This document shows, in pieces, positions 55,283 through 63,871 of a stretch of DNA of 64,000 nucleotides. The stretch lies in the NCBI RefSeq assembly GCF_016909015.1, contig NZ_JAFBFA010000026.1, positions 12,750 to 76,749 on the forward strand, in the 5' to 3' direction. The DNA is from Gracilibacillus alcaliphilus (lineage in GTDB: Bacteria; Bacillota; Bacilli; Bacillales; Amphibacillaceae). Both the position numbers and the translations under genes were made by a program. The notes below the pieces were generated by a model that worked only from the letters and a program-made list of their open reading frames with translations, searched no databases and was not told the origin of the DNA. Each line of letters begins with the position of its first letter. Position 1 is the first letter of the stretch.

Positions 55283-55780
55283 TTATTCGCCCTCTCCGGT
55301 ATCAATTAACGTTTTCAGCGTCGCAACCTCATCAGCTGTAAATTGGTTATCTCCTGGGTCGCCTTTATCACCTTTAGGGCCAGGTTCTCCTTGATCTCCT
55401 TTATCCCCCTTTGGACCACGTGGACCCTGTTCACCAGCTCCGCCACTAGTCTGTCTCACAAGTTTAGCAAGCTTCCCCTCTTCCACAGCCTCTGCTACAT
55501 AACCAATGCCAGTAGATTCAGAGGCAACAATAACGCCATCTTCACCAACTTCGACATAAGCACCTGCTGATAAATCTTCTCCTGTTTCTACTTCCCAAAT
55601 AGGTTCATTTTTTAAGGTAACCGTTACCTCTACCCCTTCTTTAAGGTCACCTGTTGATTTAAAATCAGGAGTGTCACCAGGTTCAGTAATAGCAATTTGT
55701 GGCATACCGTTACCGCCTGTTAAAGACAACAGACGGTTAGGTTTTACATCTTGTGTTACTACAGCTTTAAAGGTTGTCAT
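55283..55780 (-). CDS. Capsid-associated protein with collagen-like segment
   Basis: 165 residues. The N-terminal ~110 are beta-rich, like DUF2190 or decoration-type head proteins (GGNGMPQIAITEPGD, AGAYVEVGEDG). From ~113 a run of about ten Gly-X-Y triplets (GEQGPRGPKGDKGDQGEPG and on) forms a collagen-like stretch. A short helical tail follows. Placed directly after the major capsid gene with overlapping stop/start. Likely trimeric and exposed on the head. Confidence 0.8.
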   Translation of the reverse strand: MTTFKAVVTQDVKPNRLLSLTGGNGMPQIAITEPGDTPDFKSTGDLKEGVEVTVTLKNEPIWEVETGEDLSAGAYVEVGEDGVIVASESTGIGYVAEAVEEGKLAKLVRQTSGGAGEQGPRGPKGDKGDQGEPGPKGDKGDPGDNQFTADEVATLKTLIDTGEGE

Positions 55781-57051
55781 TATCCTTCGACACCTCCACT
55801 TAATACATCAATTTGACCAAACACAACCGCTTCTGTATCCCACGTAGTTACATCTTCACGCATAATGGCACGAAACTCAGTAGTGTTTGTTCTCCAAGCA
55901 TTACCGCCTTCTTTAGTCTTATCAATTACTAATTGTTTTCGATCCCAAAGAACAACTGCTTCTCCTAAAACCCCAATAATAAATGGTGCTTTTCCACCAT
56001 TAGTTGCAATAGTTTTATTGGATAATACAACAACTGGATGAACACCTGATAATAATTTACGTGTCGCCTGTGTTGGATCTGGCTGCAATAACGGACGACC
56101 ATTTTTATCTTCTAAATTATCAAGGTAGTTAAAACCATCTTGATTTGTATAAATGGTAGCAGATTCAGAGAAGGCAGGATCAAGTGTTACATTTAAAGTA
56201 GTCTTTATTCCTTTAATCCCATCCAAGTCTACTTTCGGAATGGTATTAACCTGTTGAAGAATTAAATGATTATCCGTTGCTTTCCCTTTCTTAGCAATCC
56301 ATTTGATCAAATATTCTTCAAGTGCTTGGTCTGTATCCTCTAAAACTGTATTAGGCACTGGCAAGAAACCAGCATAGTCTTCAATCGCATAAGTTAAACG
56401 ATCGAACTGCGGAGATTCAATTTCCTCCATTGCATTTGGATCTCCATATTCAGATAATGGAGCGAAAGGAGTATGATCTGCACGGCGTTCTAATGTTCGA
56501 GCACCTTTATTAGTTGAAACAGGAACAATTGTTACATATTGACGTAGATCATCACTAGACTGTCGTAACTCGTTAATGCGAGTCTGAATGTCCTCTGGAA
56601 TGATATAACCGCCATCTTCACCATTTTCAGATGAAATACGAGCTTTATATCTATCCATAACCTCTTTCTCTTCTGTTGTCAGAGACTGTCCACGAACTGC
56701 TTTGAAGAATACTGCTTTATAATTTGGTGGTTCTTCTTCCTTTTTTGGATTCGGAAGATTAGCACCAGCCGCTCCTTGTGGTTCCGGAATGACAATTCCT
56801 TCAAAATCATTCTTTAACACAAGGAAGTTGTCTAATTCTTCTTTAGCAGTTTTAGCTTCTTGAAGCTTTGTTTTCGCTTCACCTTGCTTCCCATCGTCCA
56901 TAAGAGCCTTTGCCTCATCTCTTAAATCAGATACATTCTGACGCAGTTCTTGCTCTCTTTTTGTCATACCCTGCGCACCATTCATAGTCACAGATAGTAC
57001 CTTCTTATTTCGCATTAAGCGTTGTAATGCATTTTCAAATGTTGTTTTCAA
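55780..57051 (-). CDS. Major capsid protein, HK97 fold
   Basis: 423 residues, TTG start after AAGGAGGAATCACA. A charged coiled-coil delta/scaffold domain (~1-110) would be removed by the adjacent protease. The mature HK97 body follows, with GGYIIPEDIQTRI near 147, the LERRADHTPFAPLSE E-loop region near 187 and FNYLDNLEDKNGRPLL near 298. Overlaps the collagen-like gene by one base. Confidence 0.95.
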   Translation of the reverse strand: MKTTFENALQRLMRNKKVLSVTMNGAQGMTKREQELRQNVSDLRDEAKALMDDGKQGEAKTKLQEAKTAKEELDNFLVLKNDFEGIVIPEPQGAAGANLPNPKKEEEPPNYKAVFFKAVRGQSLTTEEKEVMDRYKARISSENGEDGGYIIPEDIQTRINELRQSSDDLRQYVTIVPVSTNKGARTLERRADHTPFAPLSEYGDPNAMEEIESPQFDRLTYAIEDYAGFLPVPNTVLEDTDQALEEYLIKWIAKKGKATDNHLILQQVNTIPKVDLDGIKGIKTTLNVTLDPAFSESATIYTNQDGFNYLDNLEDKNGRPLLQPDPTQATRKLLSGVHPVVVLSNKTIATNGGKAPFIIGVLGEAVVLWDRKQLVIDKTKEGGNAWRTNTTEFRAIMREDVTTWDTEAVVFGQIDVLSGGVEG

Positions 57052-57087
57052 TGTGATTCCTCCTTATTTTTCGCATAAAAATAGACC

Positions 57088-57876
57088 TTACAATGCTAGT
57101 AGGTCCAGTTCGTTTTGAAAACGAATTAATTCATTTTCATTATTCAGTTGTGATTCGTTGTTTGGTTTACCTCCATCTATAGCAACAAGTTTCGACGGTG
57201 TTTTATCATACCTTGCTAAGATATCCGTTGCACATGCAGCAATAGCTTTCGGTTCTGTCACTTCTACATTAAAATATTCAGCCACTCGGTCACCAGTCAG
57301 CCATGTTTCTTTTTCGACCATAGCCTTTATTGTCTCAATATCAACATCTGTTTTCAGCTTATCCTTGTAAACGTTGATAAGTCCTTCTTCTAACACATCT
57401 AACCTTTCTGCAATATCTCTAAAATCAGTAGCATTGCCGATAGCTATAGTTAGTGGTTTATGAATCATTAAATAGGCATTGGATGGTATATAAATAGTGT
57501 CTCCAACCATCGCAATAACGGAAGCCATTGAAGCCGCTACTCCATCTACATACACATTCTTTTTTGCCTTATTACGATTCAGCATGTTGTAAATAGCTTG
57601 ACCAGCAAATACAGAACCACCTGGGCTATTAATATAGATGTTTAATTCATCCAAACCATCTACCTGATTTAACGCGTCAAGTACATCATCCGGCATAACG
57701 TCTGCTTCATCCCATTTCCAATCTGTATTATCCACAATTTCACCATAGATATAAAGATCAGCAGATGTTGAGGTGAGGTTTTTCACCGTCATCAATTGAT
57801 TATGCTTCTTAGAATTAATCGGTGTAGCACTCATATAGACAGGCGTTTGATAATTACTCTTCTTGATTTTCCTCAC
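57088..57876 (-). CDS. ClpP-like prohead protease
   Basis: 262 residues of the S14/ClpP phage protease family that matures the capsid. Visible: INSPGGSVFAGQAIYNML near 83, the nucleophile Ser in GVAASMASVIAMVGD near 111, and catalytic His in MIHKPLT near 137. The GTG start at 57876 lies within the portal 3' end and abuts the GGAGG; an ATG 14 codons later is an alternative. Confidence 0.92.
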   Translation of the reverse strand: MRKIKKSNYQTPVYMSATPINSKKHNQLMTVKNLTSTSADLYIYGEIVDNTDWKWDEADVMPDDVLDALNQVDGLDELNIYINSPGGSVFAGQAIYNMLNRNKAKKNVYVDGVAASMASVIAMVGDTIYIPSNAYLMIHKPLTIAIGNATDFRDIAERLDVLEEGLINVYKDKLKTDVDIETIKAMVEKETWLTGDRVAEYFNVEVTEPKAIAACATDILARYDKTPSKLVAIDGGKPNNESQLNNENELIRFQNELDLLAL

Positions 57877-59113
57877 CTCCTTTCAATAATCCCGCTCTTG
57901 CAAGTTGATACTCATCTGCAATATCAAGCGATACATGGTTGAGGTCCACGCGGTGTTTATCTCCACCTTCTATGGCGTCCTCATCTTCCAATTCAAGTAC
58001 TTTATTGATACTATAAGCACCAATTTCAGTCATTAGCTTGTAAAATTCACCTTGTGTTTTCTTATCCGCTCTAAGCAACGCCTCTAAGTTAAACTTGATA
58101 TAATAATTTAACATCTCACGTTCCGAAAAAAGACTATAAGAAAATTCTTCTTGATATTGCGTGTAAATTGGACTTAATGTGTTCCGTATAAAATCAATGG
58201 CCTGTTGTTCGATATTAGAATGAGTAGCTCTCTCTAGTTCATTGACCATATGCATAGGAATGTTGTAAAAGGTTGCGATCTCCGTTTTATCAAACTTCAT
58301 ACTCTCCACAAATTGAGCGTCTTTCAGTGGCATTTGAATACTCTGATAATCGAGACCAGCGTCCAATATGGCCACACGTTGGGCATTGTTGATTCCAGTA
58401 TTGGCACGCTCCCACTCTTTTCGTACAACATCTTTCGCCTCACTATTTAACATACCATCTACTTTTAAAACACCGGTAGTAGAAGCACCATTACGGAAAA
58501 ACCGTACTTTAAACTTTTGAGCTGCTTGTGCACTACCGATAGATTCCCTCATCACTTGGATAGGTGATTTTCCTTTAATACCATCGGTGGATAAGGCGGT
58601 AAGATGGATAATGTCGCCATGCCAGATTTTCACGTTATCGCCATTAGGCAAGACTGTGTGATACCAGAGTTCATTCGTCTTAGTATCAACGACCGGATCT
58701 GTCTTGGATGGATTCAACATCCATAATGCCCTTGGTCTTCCATCCGCTCCCCAATCAATATTAATATAAGCATTTCCCCATAGATTTCTATGGGTTTCAA
58801 TCAGGTGTTTAAATTTAAATGGTCCTTGATACGGATTAGGTCTAGTTTCTAATAATCTAGCAACAGCATGTTTTTTGTCTCTAGTACGTCCTGTAGCTGT
58901 TCGCTTAAATACCTGCATAGGTAAAGTCGCAATACCATTGGCTAGTATATTGACACAAGCATATACAGCAGGAACACCCAACGCTGAATTAACAGTCACT
59001 TTCTCACCGCTATTGGTTTCATGGCCAAACATCTTTAAAAACCAAGGTGCTGGATTTTTTAAATCGGTTGATTCTGTTTGTGCTTTAGGAGTAAAAGCTT
59101 GTCTAAATAACAA
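57854..59113 (-). CDS. Portal protein, HK97 family
   Basis: 419 residues forming the dodecameric DNA entry ring. TTG start after AAGGAGGTGATAAACA. Family segments include SALGVPAVYACVNILANGIATLP near 43, LWGNAYINIDW near 110, the FRNGASTTGVLK segment near 205 and the helical ERATHSNIEQQAIDFIRNTL near 295. Overlaps the protease gene by 23 bp. Confidence 0.95.
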   Translation of the reverse strand: MLFRQAFTPKAQTESTDLKNPAPWFLKMFGHETNSGEKVTVNSALGVPAVYACVNILANGIATLPMQVFKRTATGRTRDKKHAVARLLETRPNPYQGPFKFKHLIETHRNLWGNAYINIDWGADGRPRALWMLNPSKTDPVVDTKTNELWYHTVLPNGDNVKIWHGDIIHLTALSTDGIKGKSPIQVMRESIGSAQAAQKFKVRFFRNGASTTGVLKVDGMLNSEAKDVVRKEWERANTGINNAQRVAILDAGLDYQSIQMPLKDAQFVESMKFDKTEIATFYNIPMHMVNELERATHSNIEQQAIDFIRNTLSPIYTQYQEEFSYSLFSEREMLNYYIKFNLEALLRADKKTQGEFYKLMTEIGAYSINKVLELEDEDAIEGGDKHRVDLNHVSLDIADEYQLARAGLLKGGEENQEE

Positions 59114-59128
59114 TGTTTATCACCTCCT

Positions 59129-59335
59129 TCACCTCCTCGCAATGAAAATGCCAATAATAAATAAAAAGGCTGCCAGTACATAGTTACCAGCCAAGATATT
59201 ATAGTTAATGACTGTAATTAAATAGGTGTTTACAACCACTATGATAACTGCTGATAAAATAAAAAAATCCTCCAACCATTTGGTGAAGAATGAAATAAAA
59301 AATGCTGTTATGAAATCCTTAATTGCTTTTGCCAT
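59129..59335 (-). CDS. Small prophage membrane protein (68 aa)
   Basis: 68 residues with two strongly hydrophobic segments (about 21-42 and 47-66) and a basic end. Overlaps the preceding gene by 17 bp and precedes portal. Not recognised; small two-helix proteins in this position are common in related prophages and of unknown role. Confidence 0.65.
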   Translation of the reverse strand: MAKAIKDFITAFFISFFTKWLEDFFILSAVIIVVVNTYLITVINYNILAGNYVLAAFLFIIGIFIARR

Positions 59336-59537
59336 TAATGTTCACTCCTGCAGGTAGTAATAATTCTAAGGCTTCCTTTTCAGTAAAAGGTTTGACTAGA
59401 GAATCAATCCGTTTTGCGATCTTCTTCTTTATTCGCCTGTTCTTTGTTCTTTTAAAGATTTTATACAGTCTTTCATATTCTTCATCATCCATTCTGATAA
59501 AATAGGCTGGTATTTTTCCTTTTGCTAAATATCCCAT
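59319..59537 (-). CDS. Small basic prophage protein (72 aa)
   Basis: 72 residues from the ATG at 59537, chosen for GGGAGGTTTTAAT upstream. Very basic middle part (KRTKNRRIKKKIAKRID) and a helix-rich pattern suggest nucleic acid contact, but no family was recognised. Lies in the short-gene string between large terminase and portal. Confidence 0.7.
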   Translation of the reverse strand: MGYLAKGKIPAYFIRMDDEEYERLYKIFKRTKNRRIKKKIAKRIDSLVKPFTEKEALELLLPAGVNINGKSN

Positions 59538-59552
59538 ATTAAAACCTCCCAT

Positions 59553-59702
59553 CTACTTCAACGCCTCTGCCTGCACCATTAAATATAAAAATCTACCCAT
59601 TGCAGATTCTAATTCCTTTACATCTTCGCTTTTTATTGCATTAACAATATCACTTGATACATCACGCAACTTTTTGAAAAATTCCAACTCTTTATTCTCC
59701 AT
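59553..59702 (-). CDS. Short prophage protein (49 aa)
   Basis: 49 codons from the ATG at 59702 to TAG, with TTGGAGGATGTAAAAG upstream overlapping the large terminase end. The sequence is helical and charged (ENKELEFFKKLRDVSS, VKELESAMGRFLYLM). It fills the gap between the terminase and the 72-residue gene with correct spacing. Function unknown. Confidence 0.65.
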   Translation of the reverse strand: MENKELEFFKKLRDVSSDIVNAIKSEDVKELESAMGRFLYLMVQAEALK

Positions 59703-59705
59703 CTT

Positions 59706-61406
59706 TTACATCCTCCAATTATTTAAGAAATGGGCGCTTAAATCTTGTGTTTGTTCTCCTGCCATCGCCCTGGAGAAAGCATTAATAATAGCTGCGGCAG
59801 GGTCGATTCTTTCAATTGATTTATCTTTATCTAACATGATGTTTTCTTGTGCGTCTTGCTTAGTGACGGCATTACTTAACGCCCAATGTAATAATGGATC
59901 ACCAAAATGATTAACTTCTTTACGGTAAGCGCCGCTCCGCAGTTCCTTAGTAGCTGCAGATAAGTGCCTTAAAAATTGCGGAATTTCCACCATAGTAAAA
60001 CCATGATTTTCTAATATCTGAACAAGATGGGTCGCATTCCATTTATCAAAATCAATTTCGATAATGTTATAGCCCTGGTCACGCATATCTAAAATATGAT
60101 GTTCCACATAACTATAATCGACTACACTTCCAGGAGTAGTTGTTAAATAACCCTGATCCCTCCACAAATCAAAGCGGACATTGTCTGTATTAATTCTCTC
60201 TGACAGTTTATCTTCTGGCATAAATGAATGTTGTTGTACAATGAATTTTCTTTCCGGAAGTTGAAACACCTTTCCGATACTTGTTAAATCTGTAGTACTG
60301 GATAAATCCAAGCCAAGAAAAACCGGATAAGGAAGAACGTCTTTAGACTTAATAATTGCTGTCTTCCATTTTGCCATGTTCATATAACCGTTTGGTTTAG
60401 AGTCTAGCCAGACATTCATATTCTTTGTCATGAAGCTTCTCATTTTTTCAGGCTGTTCTAAGGCAACTTTCAATTCTGAACGGATAGAGGTTAAGCCTTC
60501 CTCGTATGTTGCGACTATTGGATTTGCTTTAATCCAATTCGATTCATCCTTAATGTCATCAAGCAAGTTTCCTTCCTCGTCCTTGTCGAGTTCACAAACA
60601 ATGGCAAAATACTCATCGTTCTCTTGAGGCATATCTGGATCTAGTAATTTACTAACATACTCATATTCTTTAAAACAAGGTAACGATAAATTGAAGCCTG
60701 CTGTTGTAATAACAAACATTAAAGGCTCTTTACGAGCAACCATCCCAGAGGCTAGAACGTCATAAATCTCACTTGTTTCATGGGCATGGTACTCATCCAC
60801 AATTCCAACAGATGGGTTTTTACCGTCACCTGTTTTCCTAGCTTCTTTAGATAAAGGAATGATAACCGATTCATTTTTGTAAATGTTTATTTTTCCATAT
60901 GCTTGATTCCATTTACCCTCTAACAATTCACTAGTTTTAATACCAGATAAAACGGCCTCGTACACCTCAGAGGATTGATCTCTAGTCCAACCTGCAATAA
61001 ACACACGCTGTTTTTCATCACCAAAAAAAGTAATGAATCCTGAAATAATTGCTAGGAACTGAGACTTAGCATTTTTCCTTCCTAACTGAATATAAACCTT
61101 GCGGATTTTTCGAGCGTCATTCTTTTTCTTTTTGAAACATAGAATATTAGCAGCTAAAAACAGTTGAAAATCTACCAGCTCAATAGGCTGGCCAGCTAAG
61201 ACTCCTTCAACATGTTTGAATTCATGGGCAAACCAATAAAAGTCATCAAGCGTTTCTTCGTCAAAATAAAAAAGACTGTCATCTAATTGACACTCTTCAT
61301 AATCTCGTATAAACCTCTTAACTGCCCAGATATGTTTTTTACCCGCCCTGATCTCACCGTTTAGTATCTTTTCGCTGTAGTCAAATACTCGCTCAAGAAA
61401 AGTCAT
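59706..61406 (-). CDS. Terminase large subunit
   Basis: 566 residues; ATPase and nuclease that packages DNA. ATPase Walker A variant QLGRKNAKSQ near 107 and Walker B VGIVDEYH near 201, with the coupling motif VITTAGFN near 230. The nuclease domain shows metal Asp in FLGLDLSSTTDL near 355. HK97/lambda-like cos-type relatives are typical next to an HNH gene. Overlaps the small subunit by 4 bp. Confidence 0.96.
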   Translation of the reverse strand: MTFLERVFDYSEKILNGEIRAGKKHIWAVKRFIRDYEECQLDDSLFYFDEETLDDFYWFAHEFKHVEGVLAGQPIELVDFQLFLAANILCFKKKKNDARKIRKVYIQLGRKNAKSQFLAIISGFITFFGDEKQRVFIAGWTRDQSSEVYEAVLSGIKTSELLEGKWNQAYGKINIYKNESVIIPLSKEARKTGDGKNPSVGIVDEYHAHETSEIYDVLASGMVARKEPLMFVITTAGFNLSLPCFKEYEYVSKLLDPDMPQENDEYFAIVCELDKDEEGNLLDDIKDESNWIKANPIVATYEEGLTSIRSELKVALEQPEKMRSFMTKNMNVWLDSKPNGYMNMAKWKTAIIKSKDVLPYPVFLGLDLSSTTDLTSIGKVFQLPERKFIVQQHSFMPEDKLSERINTDNVRFDLWRDQGYLTTTPGSVVDYSYVEHHILDMRDQGYNIIEIDFDKWNATHLVQILENHGFTMVEIPQFLRHLSAATKELRSGAYRKEVNHFGDPLLHWALSNAVTKQDAQENIMLDKDKSIERIDPAAAIINAFSRAMAGEQTQDLSAHFLNNWRM

Positions 61407-61912
61407 AATCGTCCATTAAAGCGTTTTTCAGCTTCCGTTTTTGGTGTTGTATCTTCATCCGTTTTTGGTGTTGTATCTTCATCCGTTTTTGGAATAACCA
61501 ATTTCAAGCGAGATGTAATCGTAAGCCCTAGATCATTAGCAGCTGACCTGCATTCATTGAAAAGTAAATTCTTGCTTCGTTGCATTTTAGAATATAAGTC
61601 AAAATCATCTGCTGGCTTAGTCTTCCTCAATACGCGCACAAGTTTAATATATTGATCTTTTGAATCAACGTATCTAGCTAAACTGTCCACATCAAGATTG
61701 CTGAAAATATTCAATCTCATCAATTCAACTGCCAACTTTTCAAACTCATCTTTTTGTGATTTTAATAAATAAGATGGTGGATCAACTTTATCAGTATGAC
61801 CTCTTATTCGTTCCTCATGTTCCTGACGCTTCTTTATTTCGTCTTTTGTTAAATGGTTCGACCTTCCTTTACCTTGAATTACTGATAAAGGTTGTTTATT
61901 TCTTCCAGCCAC
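61403..61912 (-). CDS. Terminase small subunit (P27 family)
   Basis: 169 residues, GTG start after AAGGAGGTGTAAAAAC. Family pattern: AGRNKQPLSVIQGKG start, PPSYLLKSQKDEFEKLA near 48 and the DVDSLARYVDS helix near 76. Near the C-terminus the unit PKTDEDTT is duplicated exactly at the DNA level (24 bp, about 61437-61490) and a third, partial unit follows. Recognises packaging DNA. Confidence 0.9.
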   Translation of the reverse strand: MAGRNKQPLSVIQGKGRSNHLTKDEIKKRQEHEERIRGHTDKVDPPSYLLKSQKDEFEKLAVELMRLNIFSNLDVDSLARYVDSKDQYIKLVRVLRKTKPADDFDLYSKMQRSKNLLFNECRSAANDLGLTITSRLKLVIPKTDEDTTPKTDEDTTPKTEAEKRFNGRL

Positions 61913-62050
61913 GTTTTTACACCTCCTTGAAAATATTGCAAAAACGGATTTTTTTGCGCGCTTGACTGGGCGGCGCTCCTAGCGAATGAGTGTTTGTAAA
62001 AAAATGGGCAGGGGGATTCCTTTGGTTTTTTTGGTAAACACATGGTAATA

Positions 62051-62410
62051 TCATCCACCATGATCTATCTGATTATGACATCGATGACAAAGGCTTTCTA
62101 AGTTGTCTAAATCCAAACGCTTTGACCAATCGACAAGCAACTCAACCTTGTGATGTACAACTTGTGCCTTCGTTAGTTTCTTTTGTTTCAAACATCTTTG
62201 ACATAAATAATTATCTCGAATAAGAGCCAGCTTCCTAACCCTTGTCCACTCAGTCGAATGGTAGAAGGAGTTAGCCTTTTGGTTCCGTTTATATTGATTG
62301 TAAATCCTACTAGATTCCTGAGCCATATTCTTATGAATATCGCACCAAGTTTCCCTGGTCAAATTATTACAGCCCACTTCTTTACAAGGCTTCAATGATC
62401 TGCGTGTCAT
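62051..62410 (-). CDS. HNH endonuclease
   Basis: 119 residues. HNH core: YLCQRCLKQ zinc Cys pair near 70, the HH of VVHHKVEL near 86, Asn in LDNLESL and the second CHRCHNQIDH near 109. Such proteins stimulate cos cleavage by the adjacent terminase in HK97-like Gram-positive phages. 138 bp separate it from the small terminase, a gap suited to a cos site. Confidence 0.93.
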   Translation of the reverse strand: MTRRSLKPCKEVGCNNLTRETWCDIHKNMAQESSRIYNQYKRNQKANSFYHSTEWTRVRKLALIRDNYLCQRCLKQKKLTKAQVVHHKVELLVDWSKRLDLDNLESLCHRCHNQIDHGG

Positions 62411-62700
62411 AAATCTGCACGACCAAATCTAATCAGATTATCTTTAAGCCTTGCCATCCGTGCATTGATCTGGTCTTGTAGTTCTAGCCGTCTTTCTATA
62501 TGGATCGCCCCTTTTAATTGATCCTTCTTTTTCTGGAGCTTCCTTACTCTAGAATCAGTCACAAAAGATGTGTAATGAAAATAGCATCGATCACATTCAA
62601 TATAAGTTTCCTTGATATTATTTGGGTGGCTTTTTTCTTTAAAGACAATATTAAAAACATGACCACAGTTATTGCACATGGTTGTTTCTAGTTGATTCAT
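62407..62700 (-). CDS. Zinc-ribbon prophage protein (97 aa)
   Basis: 97 residues from the ATG at 62700; an upstream TTG is possible. A CNNCGH...CDRC four-cysteine ribbon occupies the first 40 residues and a basic helical segment (VRKLQKKKDQLKG) follows. Resembles small transglycosylase-labelled or late-control phage proteins, but the family is not certain. Overlaps the HNH gene by 4 bp. Confidence 0.7.
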   Translation of the reverse strand: MNQLETTMCNNCGHVFNIVFKEKSHPNNIKETYIECDRCYFHYTSFVTDSRVRKLQKKKDQLKGAIHIERRLELQDQINARMARLKDNLIRFGRADL

Positions 62701-62702
62701 TA

Positions 62703-63002
62703 TCAATCACTCACCTCTCTAAAAGGAATGCGCTCATCACCACAATCAATATGGAGGAACGTATTATCTTTAGAATATAATTCTATTTCCATTGGCAATC
62801 CGTAATCCTTTGCAGCTGCTTCACTTATTTTTAATATTGCTTTTGGGATAGTCGCAATAATGTTTCCCTCGGCACGCAGATTAACAGTTTCGTCATGATA
62901 TATATGATGATTCAAAAGAAAATTAAAATCCCATTCACTCACATGCGGAAACCTATACCTCAAGTCGGCCATTGTACTACCGGAAAAGTAAGATTTTTTC
63001 AT
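62703..63002 (-). CDS. Hypothetical prophage protein (99 aa)
   Basis: 99 residues from the ATG at 63002 (GGAGAGAAACGGA upstream); the frame opens earlier without a ribosome binding site. Soluble, mixed alpha/beta, no recognised motif. Overlaps the zinc protein upstream by 4 bp, so it belongs to the same transcript. Confidence 0.65.
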   Translation of the reverse strand: MKKSYFSGSTMADLRYRFPHVSEWDFNFLLNHHIYHDETVNLRAEGNIIATIPKAILKISEAAAKDYGLPMEIELYSKDNTFLHIDCGDERIPFREVSD

Positions 63003-63505
63003 TCCGTTTCTCCTCTCACTCCACATTTTTTTTGCGACAGGTTACTTTCATAATCCCACCCACAATCATCACAAATCAATTTAACCCCTTTGACATTATC
63101 ACCTAAAGAATGAAGTGTGGTTTTACTACTGCCACACTGATGACATGTGGCATGCATTTCGTCAAAGACCATCGTTCGAGGTTTATGTCCAGCTAGTGGC
63201 TTAATTTTGTTATATGCCTCTTCCAATTCTTTCACTGCAGCAGTAGCTTTCCTTGCTTCACGTTGTACTGCTTTTAATCCTTTTAGTGCATCAGACACAT
63301 TGATGTTTACTTTAAGTTTGTCTCTTTCTCTTTTCGTTTCAATATGTTTAGCTGCATGCCAAATGTCAACAAATGCCCCTTTGCATTTCGGACAAGGAAG
63401 AATTTCTACACCTCGGTCTACTTCAATAGTATCTTTAAAGCTACATACCAAACACTTAAAACAAGCTCTACCCTTTTTAACTTCGCACGACTTATTGTCT
63501 GCCAT
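62999..63505 (-). CDS. Prophage protein with two zinc ribbons flanking a coiled coil
   Basis: 168 residues from the ATG at 63505 after AAGGAGATGATTATC. The N-terminal ribbon is CFKCLVC..CPKC (~15-42), a long charged helix spans ~50-105 (REARKATAAVKELEEAY), and the C-terminal ribbon is CHQCGS...CDDCGW (~120-155). Likely nucleic-acid or protein binding. Family not recognised; it lies at the start of the packaging-module transcript. Confidence 0.75.
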   Translation of the reverse strand: MADNKSCEVKKGRACFKCLVCSFKDTIEVDRGVEILPCPKCKGAFVDIWHAAKHIETKRERDKLKVNINVSDALKGLKAVQREARKATAAVKELEEAYNKIKPLAGHKPRTMVFDEMHATCHQCGSSKTTLHSLGDNVKGVKLICDDCGWDYESNLSQKKCGVRGETE

Positions 63506-63547
63506 GATAATCATCTCCTTTTATTTTTATACATAAAAAAGACGCCA

Positions 63548-63871
63548 TTAATTGACGTCTTTGTTTTGTTCTTCTATAGCGTATCTCATTCTTCTCATAG
63601 ATTCATTCATTACAGAAAGGTGAGCAATAATTCTATCTAAGGCTATTAAAATAGATCCAATCGCTAGACTTCCTAACAATGTGGAGAAAGCGAGTGTCAA
63701 AAGTGTTGTAAACTCTTGTTTCATGACTGCATACTCTTCAGGGAATGTGTAAGGCAAGTCTTTAACATCACTCCAAGCCGACCAATCAAAAGAAGCTAAA
63801 ATACCTATAGAACCCAAAACTCCAATTCCAATGAAAACCATCCCTAAAATATTTATGAATGTTCTCCTCAA
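63548..63871 (-). CDS. Prophage membrane protein (107 aa)
   Basis: Two hydrophobic helices (about 6-26 and 57-80) separated by an acidic, aromatic extracellular loop, and a charged tail (NESMRRMRYAIEEQNKD). TTG at 63871 is chosen because AAGGGG lies nine bases upstream; TTG at 63880 directly abuts it. Not recognised; could be a superinfection or membrane-signalling protein, but nothing shows this. Confidence 0.6.
   Translation of the reverse strand: MRRTFINILGMVFIGIGVLGSIGILASFDWSAWSDVKDLPYTFPEEYAVMKQEFTTLLTLAFSTLLGSLAIGSILIALDRIIAHLSVMNESMRRMRYAIEEQNKDVN

Noticed and set aside
62000..62061. Short frame across the HNH-terminase gap
   Set aside because: Low-complexity, Cys/Ser-rich reading in the likely cos region; no ribosome binding site or homology.
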